64,000 nt of DNA from Haemonchus contortus (Eukaryota > Nematoda > Chromadorea > Rhabditida > Trichostrongylidae), in assembly GCA_000469685.2 (NCBI GenBank), contig LS997564.1:2868940-2932939 (forward strand), given 5' to 3'. Below the pieces are notes generated by a model. That model ran no database searches, was not told where the DNA came from, and saw nothing but the letters and a program-made list of their open reading frames with translations. The position numbers and the translations under genes are program-made. This document shows positions 1 through 12,400 of the stretch, in pieces; position 1 is the stretch's first letter; every line of letters starts with the position of its first letter.

Positions 1-56
1 TGAATGTACTATTCGTCAAGATCCGAGAAGTGCGTCAGAAGGCATCCCAGGATATA

Positions 57-118
57 CAGTACCGTTCAAAAAGAAATCACCTTCAACCTTTTTTGCCATA
101 ACTCATCTCAAACTCAAT
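57..118 (+). repeat. Left terminal inverted repeat of the Tc1-like element
   Basis: This 62-bp arm pairs with 1561-1622 with about four mismatches. The preceding TA at 55-56 is the left half of the target-site duplication. Confidence 0.9.
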
Positions 119-1560
119 GTTTTTGACTGATTTTTTGGTATGTTGTCAACAGTTATGATATTCAATGTATCCATCACAGAACTCACGAAACGCCTTTTTA
201 TTGCGTTCAAAAGGCCACTTTTCACATTTTTCCTGAACAGGACAAAATAACATCAGTTTCATTAATTTAATATAAATCACTTGACTTGAACGCTATCATC
301 ATGAGATTAAAACCTAATTAACTACTAGTCTTATACTTTGTAGTGAGGCCGTTGGCATCGATGATGGCTTGGTATCTGCGAGGCATTGGTTCGACCAACT
401 TGTCGATTAGGCACTCATCGATTCCCTTCCATTCCTCTTCAAATAGGCCACAGTTCTGAGCAGCATTTGTGACTGTTCCTTTTCTTGAGTTCTTACCACG
501 AGGGTCCACTGATGTTCAGGTCATGGGACTGTCTAGGTGAGTCAAGGCATCGAATTTTCCGACGAGTCAACCACTCGCGCGCCCCTTCTAGATCTGTGTC
601 TGGGGTCGTTATCTCACTGGAATTAAATTTTCTTCCGTGCACACGACGTTAGAAAGGTAGCGTGGATTTTTCCAGAATGTCTACGTACATCTGCTAGGCC
701 GCAGTGGTGAGAATGTGGTGCATGGACCCCATGCTTAGACTCGGAGACCATCCCCAAACCAATACTGAGCCGGCACCATACCTGACAGTTGTCAAATGGT
801 ACTTGGGGTCGGAACTTGTGTTTTAAAAGGTCATCTACGGATGAAACTCGAGTGAACCAAGGGAAACAATCTTTGACTAGTCGCTTTAGATGACTTCGCG
901 TCATTGGTCGAAGATCCAGTGAAGGTGCTAACGCGCCCATTAAAGTCGAGCTCGTCTGTTTTTTCAGAGATCCAGATACCTTCTGACAAGACTGCTTCTA
1001 TACATTCCAGCAACCCATAGGCGTCTGTTGATGGTACCTCTAGATGGTAGCGACGTCGCCGCCGTCGATATTTCGGCCATTAGATCGGAAGATGCTCGTC
1101 TGGGATTTTGAGCCGATGACAAATGATCTTTCTATCGTCCTCAGAAGCGGCAACCCGTGACCTTTCCGAGCTGGCTCGCTTGATTGGGCCTATGAGAGAC
1201 TCAATACCTTTGATAGCCTTCGTAATAGTAGACATTGGTACAGCAAACAGCCTTGGATGTTGAGCATGGGTCAGTTCCTGCTTACTGCTCCTGGCAATGG
1301 CGGAGAGCTGCTCCAAGCTCAGAAAGCGACAGCCAGAGTTTTGTTTCTTCACTGGGAGCGATTAGCTGACAGAATAGAAGGATCACCAATATTTCTAGAC
1401 CCGAAAAACATAATGAATCTTACCTAGGCAACATGCTCCTTTCGCAAGTTTTATGAAAAAAAATTCACTCACTTGGCCGGAAGTGAGCTACCGCCGATTC
1501 TGCATAGCAGGAGAGTCGGTAATGTTTGATAAGTGTGCTGTCAAAAAACGGGGTAAAACG

Positions 1561-1622
1561 ATTGAGTTCAAGATGAGTTATGGCAGAAAAGGTTCAAGGT
1601 GATTTCTTTTTGAACGGTACTG
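1561..1622 (-). repeat. Right terminal inverted repeat of the Tc1-like element
   Basis: Reverse complement of 57-118 with about four mismatches, followed by TA at 1623-1624. The transposase fragments read leftwards from just inside this end. Confidence 0.9.
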
Positions 1623-1624
1623 TA

Positions 1625-3439
1625 AGTAGGTCTAGCCCTTGTTTTTCTTTTTCATCAGAGTCTAAACCACATGATTACTTGACCTTCGTCCAAAACGAAG
1701 ACGTCACTCTACCAGTGAGTAGCGTTCAGTTGCGAGGTTACCTGTCCGGGACTACGTCCTAAGTTAATCGCTGTTTACAGCAATCTGTAGGTCATCTTCT
1801 GGGCATATCGAGAATGGTGCAAACCTCCAGAAGTTCATTGTTCGCTCAGTGATCACGATCATAACAGCTGGGACGACGTTTGGGTGAATTACTAGTTTTC
1901 CCCGAGCCACATCAAAGCTTCGGGGAACTGTTTCAAGCAATCCGATTAATGCATCATTGGTTTCCAGTTAACTTATTTCTTTTTCTTCTGATTATATTCG
2001 GTAGCAGCCCTTTGAGCAGAAATTGCATTGCTGCAGTTTCGTGAGCCGGAATTTAAAAAAGACTTCCAATGACTCTTTCTTACCAGTTCTTTGTACTTTT
2101 GTTTGTTTGTTTGTTTCGCTTTGATCTAAGGGGATCCATGGAATGTATGATTAATTGAAAAGGATGAAAAGTTATCAGAAGTCATATATATCACTAGAGA
2201 CCGTATAGATCAGTAGATTGTAGATGGTACGTAGCTACCTCTCTTATCTTTCTTTACTTTTTGGAGTTATTCTTTCCAATAGGTGGAACTATGGTCACAC
2301 ATCTTGGCCCATGCCACTCTAAGGATCCAGACTCTAAGGGGGATTGTGTGACTAAATGATTTTCGGTCAAATACTTTACCCTTTTGGCTAAGAGTTAAAT
2401 TTCTGTTATCAAACGAGATGAGTCATAAGGAAAAACGTCTGAGCACGGAGTGAACTTCGAACCTACTCGGAGAATACGTTTGCGTATAACACCGGACCCT
2501 TGGGTCAGTATTCGATCCCCACATGGGATGGAATCGAGCATTTACTAAAACGGTCAACAAACTTCTGTTTTTCTGTACCCATGGCATATGGAAAAAGCAA
2601 TCCGGCCGTTGGCTCGAAGTCTGTTCACCTTTGTCCGATCCTCGATGATCAGAGACCAGCGCTCGTGCTAATCCATGGAACACAGCCCTGACTAATAGAA
2701 GCCGCTGACTGTTAGGGATTAGTGACGACTAACAATTAGAAGGAAAAGCTATTGTTTTTGTTAAATTTTCGAATTTAAATCAGGCATCATTTTCCAGCAG
2801 AATTGAAAAGAACTCATCAAAATCATAGGAAAACATAGGGCTTGTCAGATTTCAAGGAAATTCACTCACGAATAACAATGTAAAAAAGTAGGAAGGAGTG
2901 GAGAATTTGAAAGATCTTATTATACAGAAGTACATAGAATATTATTTTTTGGAATTTATCACTTACTAGGCTTTGATTTCAATGTTTGTTTGAAGGTTGA
3001 TCCGAAAGGGATATTGCAAAATTGAAAACTGGTGGCATTGGAATCACCTGAGTCATAAGTCGGAAGCTTTAGGAATGATCCATGGAAATCCGGACTTAAG
3101 AGGATAGGTAAATGAAAATCAGCTGACTCATTTCAATGGTTTTGATTGAGTTCATTTAGGGGCCAGTATAAGTTAGTAACTTTTAAGTTGAATGTTTACT
3201 TTGCTCTTCCGTTGTTAGCTCTCTATTGGCGTTACCTTGCAGTCAGTCTCTGTTTGTGTTATCGTCACCTTTAAATGCTGTCGTTGTCGAGCATCCACTC
3301 CTATGCTACCCATTCGTCTTCTGGCTTTTCCTCATCTCTTCCTGTTGCCCCCATTACTTCTATTTCCTCCTCTACCTAATCATTCTTCATTGATTCCGGT
3401 CATTTTTTGAGTTTTACCGTCCTTTCAAGGTCACCGTAG
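1625..3439. other. Intergenic region upstream of the exchanger gene
   Basis: I see no convincing exon here. There is a short GTTT microsatellite at 2098-2116. Just before the exchanger start (about 3310-3439) the sequence becomes pyrimidine-rich, with TTTCAAG at 3423-3429 and an AG directly before the ATG. That would suit a spliced-leader acceptor or a 5' UTR intron, but it is not proven. Confidence 0.5.
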
Positions 3440-6400
3440 ATGCTTGGCATCGTTCTACTGTTGTCATGGCTAACGGTATGCGATGCCGATACGATGTCGC
3501 TGGGCACAAACCCGAATTCCACAAATATTTACGGTGGAAATCCAGAAGTTTGTCAAGTATGGAAAAATATGACTAAACAAGGTGGGTTCTGGGGTACAAA
3601 TTGAGGACTTTAGTTGCTAAGACCTTTACGAATGATCTAGGGATAGAATGGGCGATTTCCGAACGCAGGACCACTAGTTCAGTCCCTGGTGAAGCCTATC
3701 GAGGAGATCCCAAAGAAAAAGCTAACTAGTTTCCGGATGCTCTGGAAGGTTTGGAAATAGGTTGTTACACTTCCTTGCCCTCCACCTTACCATGTATAGA
3801 GCGGAAGCATGTAACCAACCCCACTCCCTCTGATGCTTTCTGAACAAAGTTCGACTACGTAGTGCATTCAGCTGAGCAGTGTTTTTTAATTAATGTTTAT
3901 TAGCGTAAACACCCACGGTGAATTCCATCGTACGTGGGAACTGATAAGGGACAGTAGTTGACAATGTGTCCTCAGAAACCCAGTCACGATAGCCATCAGT
4001 GATTATTAGCAGCTGTCCTCCAGACGCCTACTTGAATTTCATATTCTTGATAAGAAAACAACGATCGGCAGTCAAAGTACTAAAAAAAGCCTATCACTTT
4101 CCACTAGCAGCAACGTGGGTGGTAAACTGTATCGACTCCCATTTGAATTCCAAATTGATCCTTAGGTGGGAGTTGATAAGATTTATTGGCAATAAAAATT
4201 CTCGGAGACAAGATCTCGTTAGGCTATCAGCGTACGTAGGTAGCTGACTTTGTGAGGGCCCGCAGTTCCCCAAATATTCCCCTGTAGGAGATGGTGGTCA
4301 AAATGCTCGCATGCCAACTAAACAGCGGACAGTTGGCCCTAGGTTTAGATGGCCTCCTGAGAGCAATAACTTGGTAGAAACGATGACAAGGGCAGTAAGA
4401 GTAAGCAGAGAGCCGCGATAATGATTTCAATATTATATTCCTAGCATTGTCATCAAGCAGAAAAGCTTGTAGCGGCTTAAAGGCACAGTTCACGTTAAAA
4501 ATTGTTTCCCAGATGAACCTTGAATGAACCTGTGACCCCTGAGGATAGCCCAGGGGACGATGTCGGGTGAGAAAACGACCAACATAGGGTTATATATCCC
4601 AAAACTAGCATAGCCGACACGCACACCCAAGGCGGACGAGTTCTTAAGCGTTATGAGTGTGTATTGGTTGCATCATTCGCACCGAGACCCACACCTTGCA
4701 CGCAGGCAGCTAGCAGTATGCAATGGCGCCCACATCAAACGGCTCCTCCAAATACCCCTTCAATGCAATTTCTGTCGTCATTATTTACCTAGTCACTTCT
4801 TCAATGACTTGAAATTTCCGTTCCTTATTGCGACATTGTTTACATAGAGGCCTCCTATAAAAAATGCAGATGCAAACCGTATGATGTCACATAACAAATA
4901 TTCTGACGACAAAAGGAGGCGAAATTCTCTTACAGTCAGGCTGTCGATTCGGTTTGGTAAATAAACACCTAGAGTTGGGGTCTTCTCTTCGGGTCTCGCC
5001 ATGCACCTTGCAAATCTTATGCACTGGGCAAATAGGGAGACTTAGCATTTTCATTCTCCAAATAGAATAGAAACAGGTGTCCAGTACCTTCTAGTTTTTT
5101 TTTGAAAGAAGAACTTCTTGGATTTTAGTAATGGTTATATCATTAGTTCAGAAATCTGTGACTATGTGAATTATCATGACGACATATGTGAGGGAGGCGG
5201 TTACCTGTTATGGTCGCAATATGTGGAATGTCAGTTCGACACTGCAAAAAAGGTTTATTCGTCTTTGATTGGCATACCTTTGAACGAATAATGTATTTGC
5301 TACCTAATGGTTTCTCGACAAAATTATTAGCTTAGAAAAACCCAGGAAAACTCCCTAAATTGCCCGATCTTTACGACAGCAAAGCCCGTCCTAATATAAC
5401 TCTTCTTACCCACGAGTTGTCATCAATTCTCCTTACGGGCTGACTCTAGACTGTCCGTGTGCGTCTTGCGTCGACGCGCCGCGCCGTCTACAGTGGGTAT
5501 TGATTGGCAGCCAACGGAAGCGCACTTTGGCAATGTGACAACTCAAACTCTGGAGACTATTTATCAAACTGTGAACCATTCTTTGACTTTTTAGTGACGC
5601 GCGAAATTGATGTTGTTCATTACAGAGCAGCTTAAGGGTTAGGCACCCCACGGAAGCCCTTTTATTTTCGGTGCTAAGTGGGTGGGGGGGGGGGGGACCA
5701 CGCGGCGCGGCACCCTACGCTCTCCAGCAAGGTAGTAGTGGGCCTGAGTCTGGGAAGGGATGGTAAGGTTGTACTGATGTGTTTCGTGATTCAGAACAAA
5801 CAATATGCTTGCATGTTATGGATACACTCTTCTGAGCCGATAAAACCTATTTTTTAATAAGGGGAGGGGCTCCGGGGGTGGGTGGTGAGATGGTGATCTC
5901 GTGTAAAAAGCTGAGATGAGATAAAAGTTGGACGTCCAATTGGCTCACCCACCCCGGAGCCCCCCCCCCCCTTCCCAAAATTAGGTGAAAAATACACAGT
6001 TACAACATAAAAAAACTATGAAACCTCCCTAAACACCGTTTCGGCAGGGTGTCGCGCCGCCTGCCGCGCCGCGTGGTTCCCCTCAACCCACTTGGCACTT
6101 TATTATCAATTAGGGGCAAAGTTTTCAAACTAACTCGACAAAGCCAACGGTATATTACGACGATCCACTACGGTGATAGCTTGGTTTGGCTTAACCCTGA
6201 AGTTCGTTTTTATGGCGTTTCTCTCGAAGAAGAAGAGGAGGTCCAAAATATGGTAGCCAGTATTTCTTACAAAATATTCATTACCCGGTCATAGAAATAT
6301 GATTCATCAAGAACTCCTGTCCCGCACCAACCGAATTTAGGTAGGAGTCATAATTGCGGGCTTTTTCTGGATGCTCATGCTGTTCATAATGGTTTCGACG

Positions 6401-9400
6401 ACAGCTGACGATTTCTTCTCGCCAAACGTCTCGAGGATTGTCGCCCACCTGAAAATCAGCGAAAGTATAGCCGTAAGTCGGCTATTTCAATCAGTCCATT
6501 TCATTTTTTCTTTTTTTTTGGCCAATTAAATTTGGTGTTGTTGTAAAAATTGTTGATCTACATAGTCCGTGCTACCCCCTGTCGGCCTTTTTCCAGAAAA
6601 AAAAAAGAAAAAAGAGCAATTGTGACCGCAGTGAACGTTTTGCAACAATTTTCTTGAGAATCGTAGAGTCCGGTCTTTGTTTACTTCGTGGGTGTACTGT
6701 AGGCGCAACCGTTCTTCTGCATGTTTACCTCATACAATATAAAAAACAGCGTATGGTCATGTTGACAAGGGAACTTTGATAGGTTCAGTTTAGCAGACCA
6801 AATGGAGGTCCATACCCTCCATATGAGAGCAAGCGGAAATATCGAGGAATCTCCAATTTCAGGGTGTAACCTTCATGGCATTTGGAAATGGAGCACCAGA
6901 CATTTTCGGATCAATCGCTTCCGTTCTCAGCAGTCCAAAACCAAAAGCTGGTTTAGCACTTGGAGAACTTCTTGGTAGATTTTGCTTTGATCAATCCCGG
7001 AATTCCATCTAACTTTCAATGAATTCTCTTCAAGGTGCCGGCATCTTCGTTACCTCAGTCGTAACCGCTACTATAATATTAGTGCGACCATTCAAAATCG
7101 ATATTTTTGCGACGATTCGAGATCTGATTTTCTATTTGATCGCTCTCGGATGGATTGTATTTGTGTTCCTCTACAGTCACCAAGTCTATATTTGGGAACC
7201 TTCAGGTATGCCTTTATTTTCATTACTACAAGAGGAGAGTGGCAAGGAATGATCGGGTGGTGTAGCTTCTTCCACCTCAACGGCCTGCCGCGCTTACCGC
7301 CTCCGATGCGCGCTGTGTGGGAGACGGGTGCGCTTCGTTGCGCGCGTCCGTCGAAATTAGGTACGCCGCAGCCGTCGCATGCGACGCGTCAGCCCGAGAT
7401 ACTTGACAAACGTCGCAGTTGTCATTGGGGCCCACGATTTGCGCTTGGTCCACGGCAGTCAGCCAGAGAGAAGATAACACAGACCAATGCAAATCATTCG
7501 CTCCTCTGACACTTGGTGGTACTGTAATGTCATGTCGAGACCCCAGTTGGGGTCGCCCGCGCGGAATGGGCGGGATGACCTACTTTTGACGGACGCGCGC
7601 AACGGACGTTCTCTGTGGGAGACGATTTGAATTTCCACGAAGATTACGGTAATTGCCGCGAAACCACTACTTCTTACCCTGGGAATTCGGTTAGAAGAAA
7701 CATCACTGAGGGATAGTCAATCTTATGTTCTGCTGCAGAATTTGTGGGGAGGGGTGCAACATTGAGGAACCGTTTGTCCACCATGGGCTGAAACGTGTAC
7801 CAAAGTTAATCGGAGTACGGCTCATGAATGCTGGACCTTTTGCCAAAGGAAGTTAATGTGACGTTTTTGATTTGGTGATTATTTCGATAAATTTTTAGGC
7901 TACCTTGGCCTTTACGCTGTCTATCTTATCACTGTCATTGTTGGTTACCGCCTTCACAAACGGAAAAGAGTGAGTTGAAAGATGTTACTCTTGACCTTTT
8001 CGGTATCATAAGGGCCCTAGATTATCTCAATATGTCCTACTTCAGAAACAGCAACGTGAGAACAGCCTTAAGAAGCACTTCAGCAATATTGTATCGCGAC
8101 GAGGAAGTAGGTTTTTAAACAATTTATCAGAGGGTTACTACGCTACAAACTAAGCTGGGGGCCCACATTTTCCCTCCCACCCGATACCAGCTCTTGTGGG
8201 CTGGTTTCCTTACTAGCCTCTTTTTAAACGCTGATATTAGGACGCCAATGGATTCACGAACCTCAAAAAAAAAATGCACAAGTTGCGAAGTATACAAAGA
8301 ATTTTTCGAGATTTCAGGTGTCTACCCTACTGTGCCGGACATTAATATCATATCGGATGCGGTAGAAAAGATAAAAGGTGAGTCGTACAAGTAAGAAAAG
8401 TGGGATAGTCGATTGACAAACAAAAATTATGCTTTCCGAAGAGGTCGAACTCAACCAACTCGTGGACAATCACTCATGTATGCTTCTTTCCCTAGAAACT
8501 ATAAAAGTAGTTGAATTTGCATCGGCTGGAGATTAACTACACTGTCCAGCCGTATGTTATAGGGAGAAACGGAAGTGGTTGACTAGAGAAATCATTCATT
8601 CCTCACGCGCATATTTTGGTTACAGACATATTTTGGCTTTCATCCTTTCCTCCCGTTTTCAAACAATTTCTAAAGGTACCGAGTAGACAGTTTCTTTTAC
8701 ATCCATCGATCATGGGCGTGACTTGCAAGTAGGCGGAGTTCACTAGTTGAGATGGGCAGATTCGGTTTTTCTTGGTTCTGTAAAAGGAAGCTCAATAATG
8801 GGCAAGATGAAGCACCACGATGAGAAAAGTAGCTTTTTACAATCGATATGACCCCATTCGTAAGGACTTCCTTTGCCTTAGCTGAGGTTCGAAGAGTAGC
8901 GGATGGGGTTTCGCTGGTGGATGAATCACCAATTGAGATTAGGCCGTGTGGTTCGCCGTCAAGATAAAATTGGTATGGGTTGTGTTCTATTTGCTTCCTG
9001 AGGGACCATTTCAAAACTGGCAGTTCACTGAATTAACTTCATAGTTGCAATTATTAGCAAACCCTCTGGTCGGCTCAAGCAGACTACTGCTGAGTTTCAA
9101 AAAGGGCTTGCCTTTGATTATTAAACCAGTCGGGCCGCCCAGCTAACGCCGGGCTTCCCTCCTTCTAATAGGTTCGCCCGGCTACGCCGGGCGCTCACCA
9201 TGATGCGCAAATAACACTTCGGATTCTACTTTTTCTTTGAAAGCTGTACACCCTCACTATTAGCTTCAAACTGTGAGCGATTTTTTCTGTAAGCCATCTT
9301 CGCTGTGTCCGAATAGAACATCGCATTATATCACAAAGGCGATTATTTAGAGAAAAAAGTATTCAGACACTTCATCTACTATGTTAGCTACCATCAATGT

Positions 9401-12400
9401 TCCCAGCCAACTCCTTGTGCCTTCAAGCTTCAACGGTCTGGGTCCGAACTAACAGTATTTATTCACGCCCAGTCCTTTGGGGCGGAGTTTGGTCTTGCAA
9501 CCTATCATCAGTGTTCCTATCCTGCCTCCTGTATTCCTACTAAGTTTGACCGCTCTAGGTCCATTTTGACATACCTCTATAAGCCCTGCACCCTTGAGGA
9601 GTTATGATTTTCCGCTCAACCCCCCCCCCCCCCATTGTGCGCAGAGTCCGGTCCTGCCACCCATCATAAGTGTTTCAATCCTGCCGCCTGTATTCCTACC
9701 AAATTTGAACGCTCTAGGTCCAAGTTTAAGTTTTCCCACAAACCCCGCCCCTTGTGGGCGGAGTCCGGTCCTGCCACCCACCGTAAGTGTTTCCACCCTG
9801 CCGCCTGTATTTCTACCAAATTTGAACGCTCTAGGTCCAAGTTTAAGTTTTCCCACAAACCCCGCCCCTTATGGGCGGAGTCCGGTCCTGCCACCCACCG
9901 TAAGTGTTTCCACCCTGCCGCCTGTATTCCTACCAAATTTGAACGCTCTAGATCCAAGTTTAAGTTTTTCACACAAACCCCGCCCCTTGTGGGCGGAGTC
10001 CGGTCCTGCCACCCACCGTAAGTGTTCCCACCCTACCGCCTGTATTCCTACCAAATTTGAACGCTCTAGGTCCAAGTTTAAGCTTTCCCACAAACCCCGC
10101 CCCTTGTGGGCGGAGTCCGGTCCTGCCACCCACCGTAAGTGTTTCCACCCTGCCGCCTGTATTCCTACCAAATTTGAACGCTCTAGGTCCAAGTTTAAGT
10201 TTTCCCACAAACCCCGCCCCTTGTGGGCGGAGTCCGGTCCTGCCACCCACCGTAAGTGTTTCCACCCTGCCGCCTGTATTCCTACCAAATTTGAACGCTC
10301 TAGGTCCAAGTTTAAGTTTTTCACACAAACCCCGCCCCTTGTGGGCGGAGTCCGGTCCTACCACCCACCATTAGTGTTCCCATCCTGCCCCCCTTACACC
10401 CACCAAGTTTGAACTCTCTAGGTCGACGGGAACCGGAGTTATGAATTTGCGCTCAAACATTTATTTCGCACAAACCCCGCCCCTTGTGGGCGGAGTCCGG
10501 TCCTGCCACCCACCGTAAGTGTTCCCACCCTACCGCCTGTATTCCTACCAAATTTGAACGCTCTAGGTCCAAATTTACGTTTTTCGCACAAACTCCGCCC
10601 CCCGTGGGCGGAGTCCGGCACCACCACCCACCATTAGTGTTCCCATCCTGCCCCCCTTACACCTACCAAATTTAAACTCTCTAGGTCAACGGGAACCGGA
10701 GTTATGAATTTCCGGTCAAACACACACACACACACACACACAGACAGACAGACAAACCAACAGACACACTTAGCGCGTTATATATAGTAGGATCTTTCAA
10801 ATCGACTAGTGAGCTGAGTAATCGTAATTTTCGCCATCGATGGTTACTCGGAAAAAACCGCTCCCTCAAATTCGAGGGACTGGCAAAAAATTAGAGACCA
10901 TGAGCAGGGAGAAGCGCGCAGACGACCAAACGAGGGGTCGAGGTATTGATGATAGATCAACACTAGCGACCATATACCTCATGGATGTAATGTGAAGATC
11001 AAGACGAGTACTATTTCATGGTTTCCAGTAAAAGGCTGTCCATTTCTACTGAATCGCGTGTGTTGAAGACAGTCGTGAAAATCGTTTTTCCAAAATGTTA
11101 ACGGTGCCAAGTGGGTTGGGGGGTGGGCCACTCGGCGGCGCGGCGCTTTTTCATGTTCGCGTCCTCTCCGGCGAGATAGTCGTACTGGGCCCAAGTCTGG
11201 GAAGGGGTGGTGAGGTTGTACTGAAGTGTTTCGTGATTCAAAACAAATTACCTCTTAGCACTGCATCTTATGTATGCTCTTTTTCTGAGCCGATAAAACC
11301 CTATTTTTAAGGAGGGGAGGGGCTCCGGGGTGGGTGAGATGGTTATCTCGTGCAAAAAGCTGAGATGACACAAAGGCGGAACGTCCAATTGGCTCGCCCA
11401 CCACGGAACCCCTCCTCTTCCTGAAAATAGGTGAAAAATACGCAGTTATAACATAAAAGAGCTATGAAACGTCCCTGAACGCTATTACTGGCTCGCCTAG
11501 CCTTCCTTGTCTACTATCTCGCCGGAGAGGGCGCAGACATGAAAAGGCGTCGTGCCCCCCCCCCTCCCCCCAGCCCACTTAGCACCATATTAACTTTGAA
11601 AGCAGAAAATGAAATAGCTCTCTTAGAGTTGAACAATACGAAGGAATTTGCATATAGCGAATTGAGAAATTGGAAATCTGCGGGTCGCTCACCTCCCAAG
11701 AATTCATTTCATTCGATTCTCTCAAATGAACGTTTTCGTTATCGTTTTTTTTGTACGATTAATGTCAGAAGTATAAATGGCTTGCTGGATTCCGAAAAAA
11801 GATTCGTGGCATTAACCCTCACATTTAACGCGCTACAATAATTGCTACACCGTTGTCCTTACCGATCTCATGAGTTTGGCCGTTTTTCTCGTTTTTCGTC
11901 GTCTGCGCCAAGAAGTATAAACAGAAAATTAAGAAGTGTAGACAGTAAAGATAATTCTTAATTTGACCGTTCCATCTACTTCGTTTTTTTTTCCAAGAAA
12001 TTGAGATAATCTACCGTACATTGATAATTTGCAATATTTGCTAAATTATTAGGTTGTCGCAAAAAATGACAAATCACTTATTTTCGTTCTGTTTCTAGCT
12101 AGCGAAACTATGAACGGTGACGTATTGGATGAGAACAAACGCAAGGAATTCACGAAACGAATATCAATCGCGATCCATGGTGATACTCTCAACATCTTCC
12201 CAATGAATGCAGCTGCCATAGCTTCAACGGTTGTTGAGGAAAATGCAGGTTGGTGGCCAATCATTGGCCATCTTGTCACTACAGATGTAGAATGACCGTA
12301 ACGCCTGCAGTGCCACTTTGTAATAGGATTTTGTAGTACATTTTGCAATACTTCAGAAAATGGTAGCGATATGGAGGAGCAGTCAGAAGAGGAGTTCATA

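Larger units (their letters stand above)
57..1622 (-). mobile_element. Degenerate Tc1-like DNA transposon
   Basis: The ends are inverted repeats of about 62 bp (57-118 and 1561-1622) that differ at about four positions and begin CAGTACCGTTC. A TA dinucleotide flanks each end (55-56 and 1623-1624), the target-site duplication of the Tc1/mariner superfamily. On the minus strand, fragments of a transposase can be read in order. At 1352-1080 is a helix-turn-helix region with a STITKAIKG-like motif. At 1013-831 is the DDE-domain start (SEKTDELDFNG, resembling the family's SDEKKFNLDGPDG). At 509-318 is the C-terminal end (LVEPMPRRYQAIIDANGLTTKY, here quoted in part as LVEPMPRRYQAII). Several stops and frame changes separate the fragments, so it cannot encode active transposase. 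Family assignment is firm; subfamily is not. Confidence 0.88.

Noticed and set aside
2423..2691. Overlapping open frames on both strands near a GATTCGATCC-like motif
   Set aside because: Neither frame has family motifs or splice context, and the motif does not fold as a tRNA.
9594..10412. Open frame of 272 codons and several overlapping frames on both strands
   Set aside because: They are read-throughs of the 117-bp tandem repeat, whose unit is a multiple of three; they lie in an exchanger intron and show no protein features.
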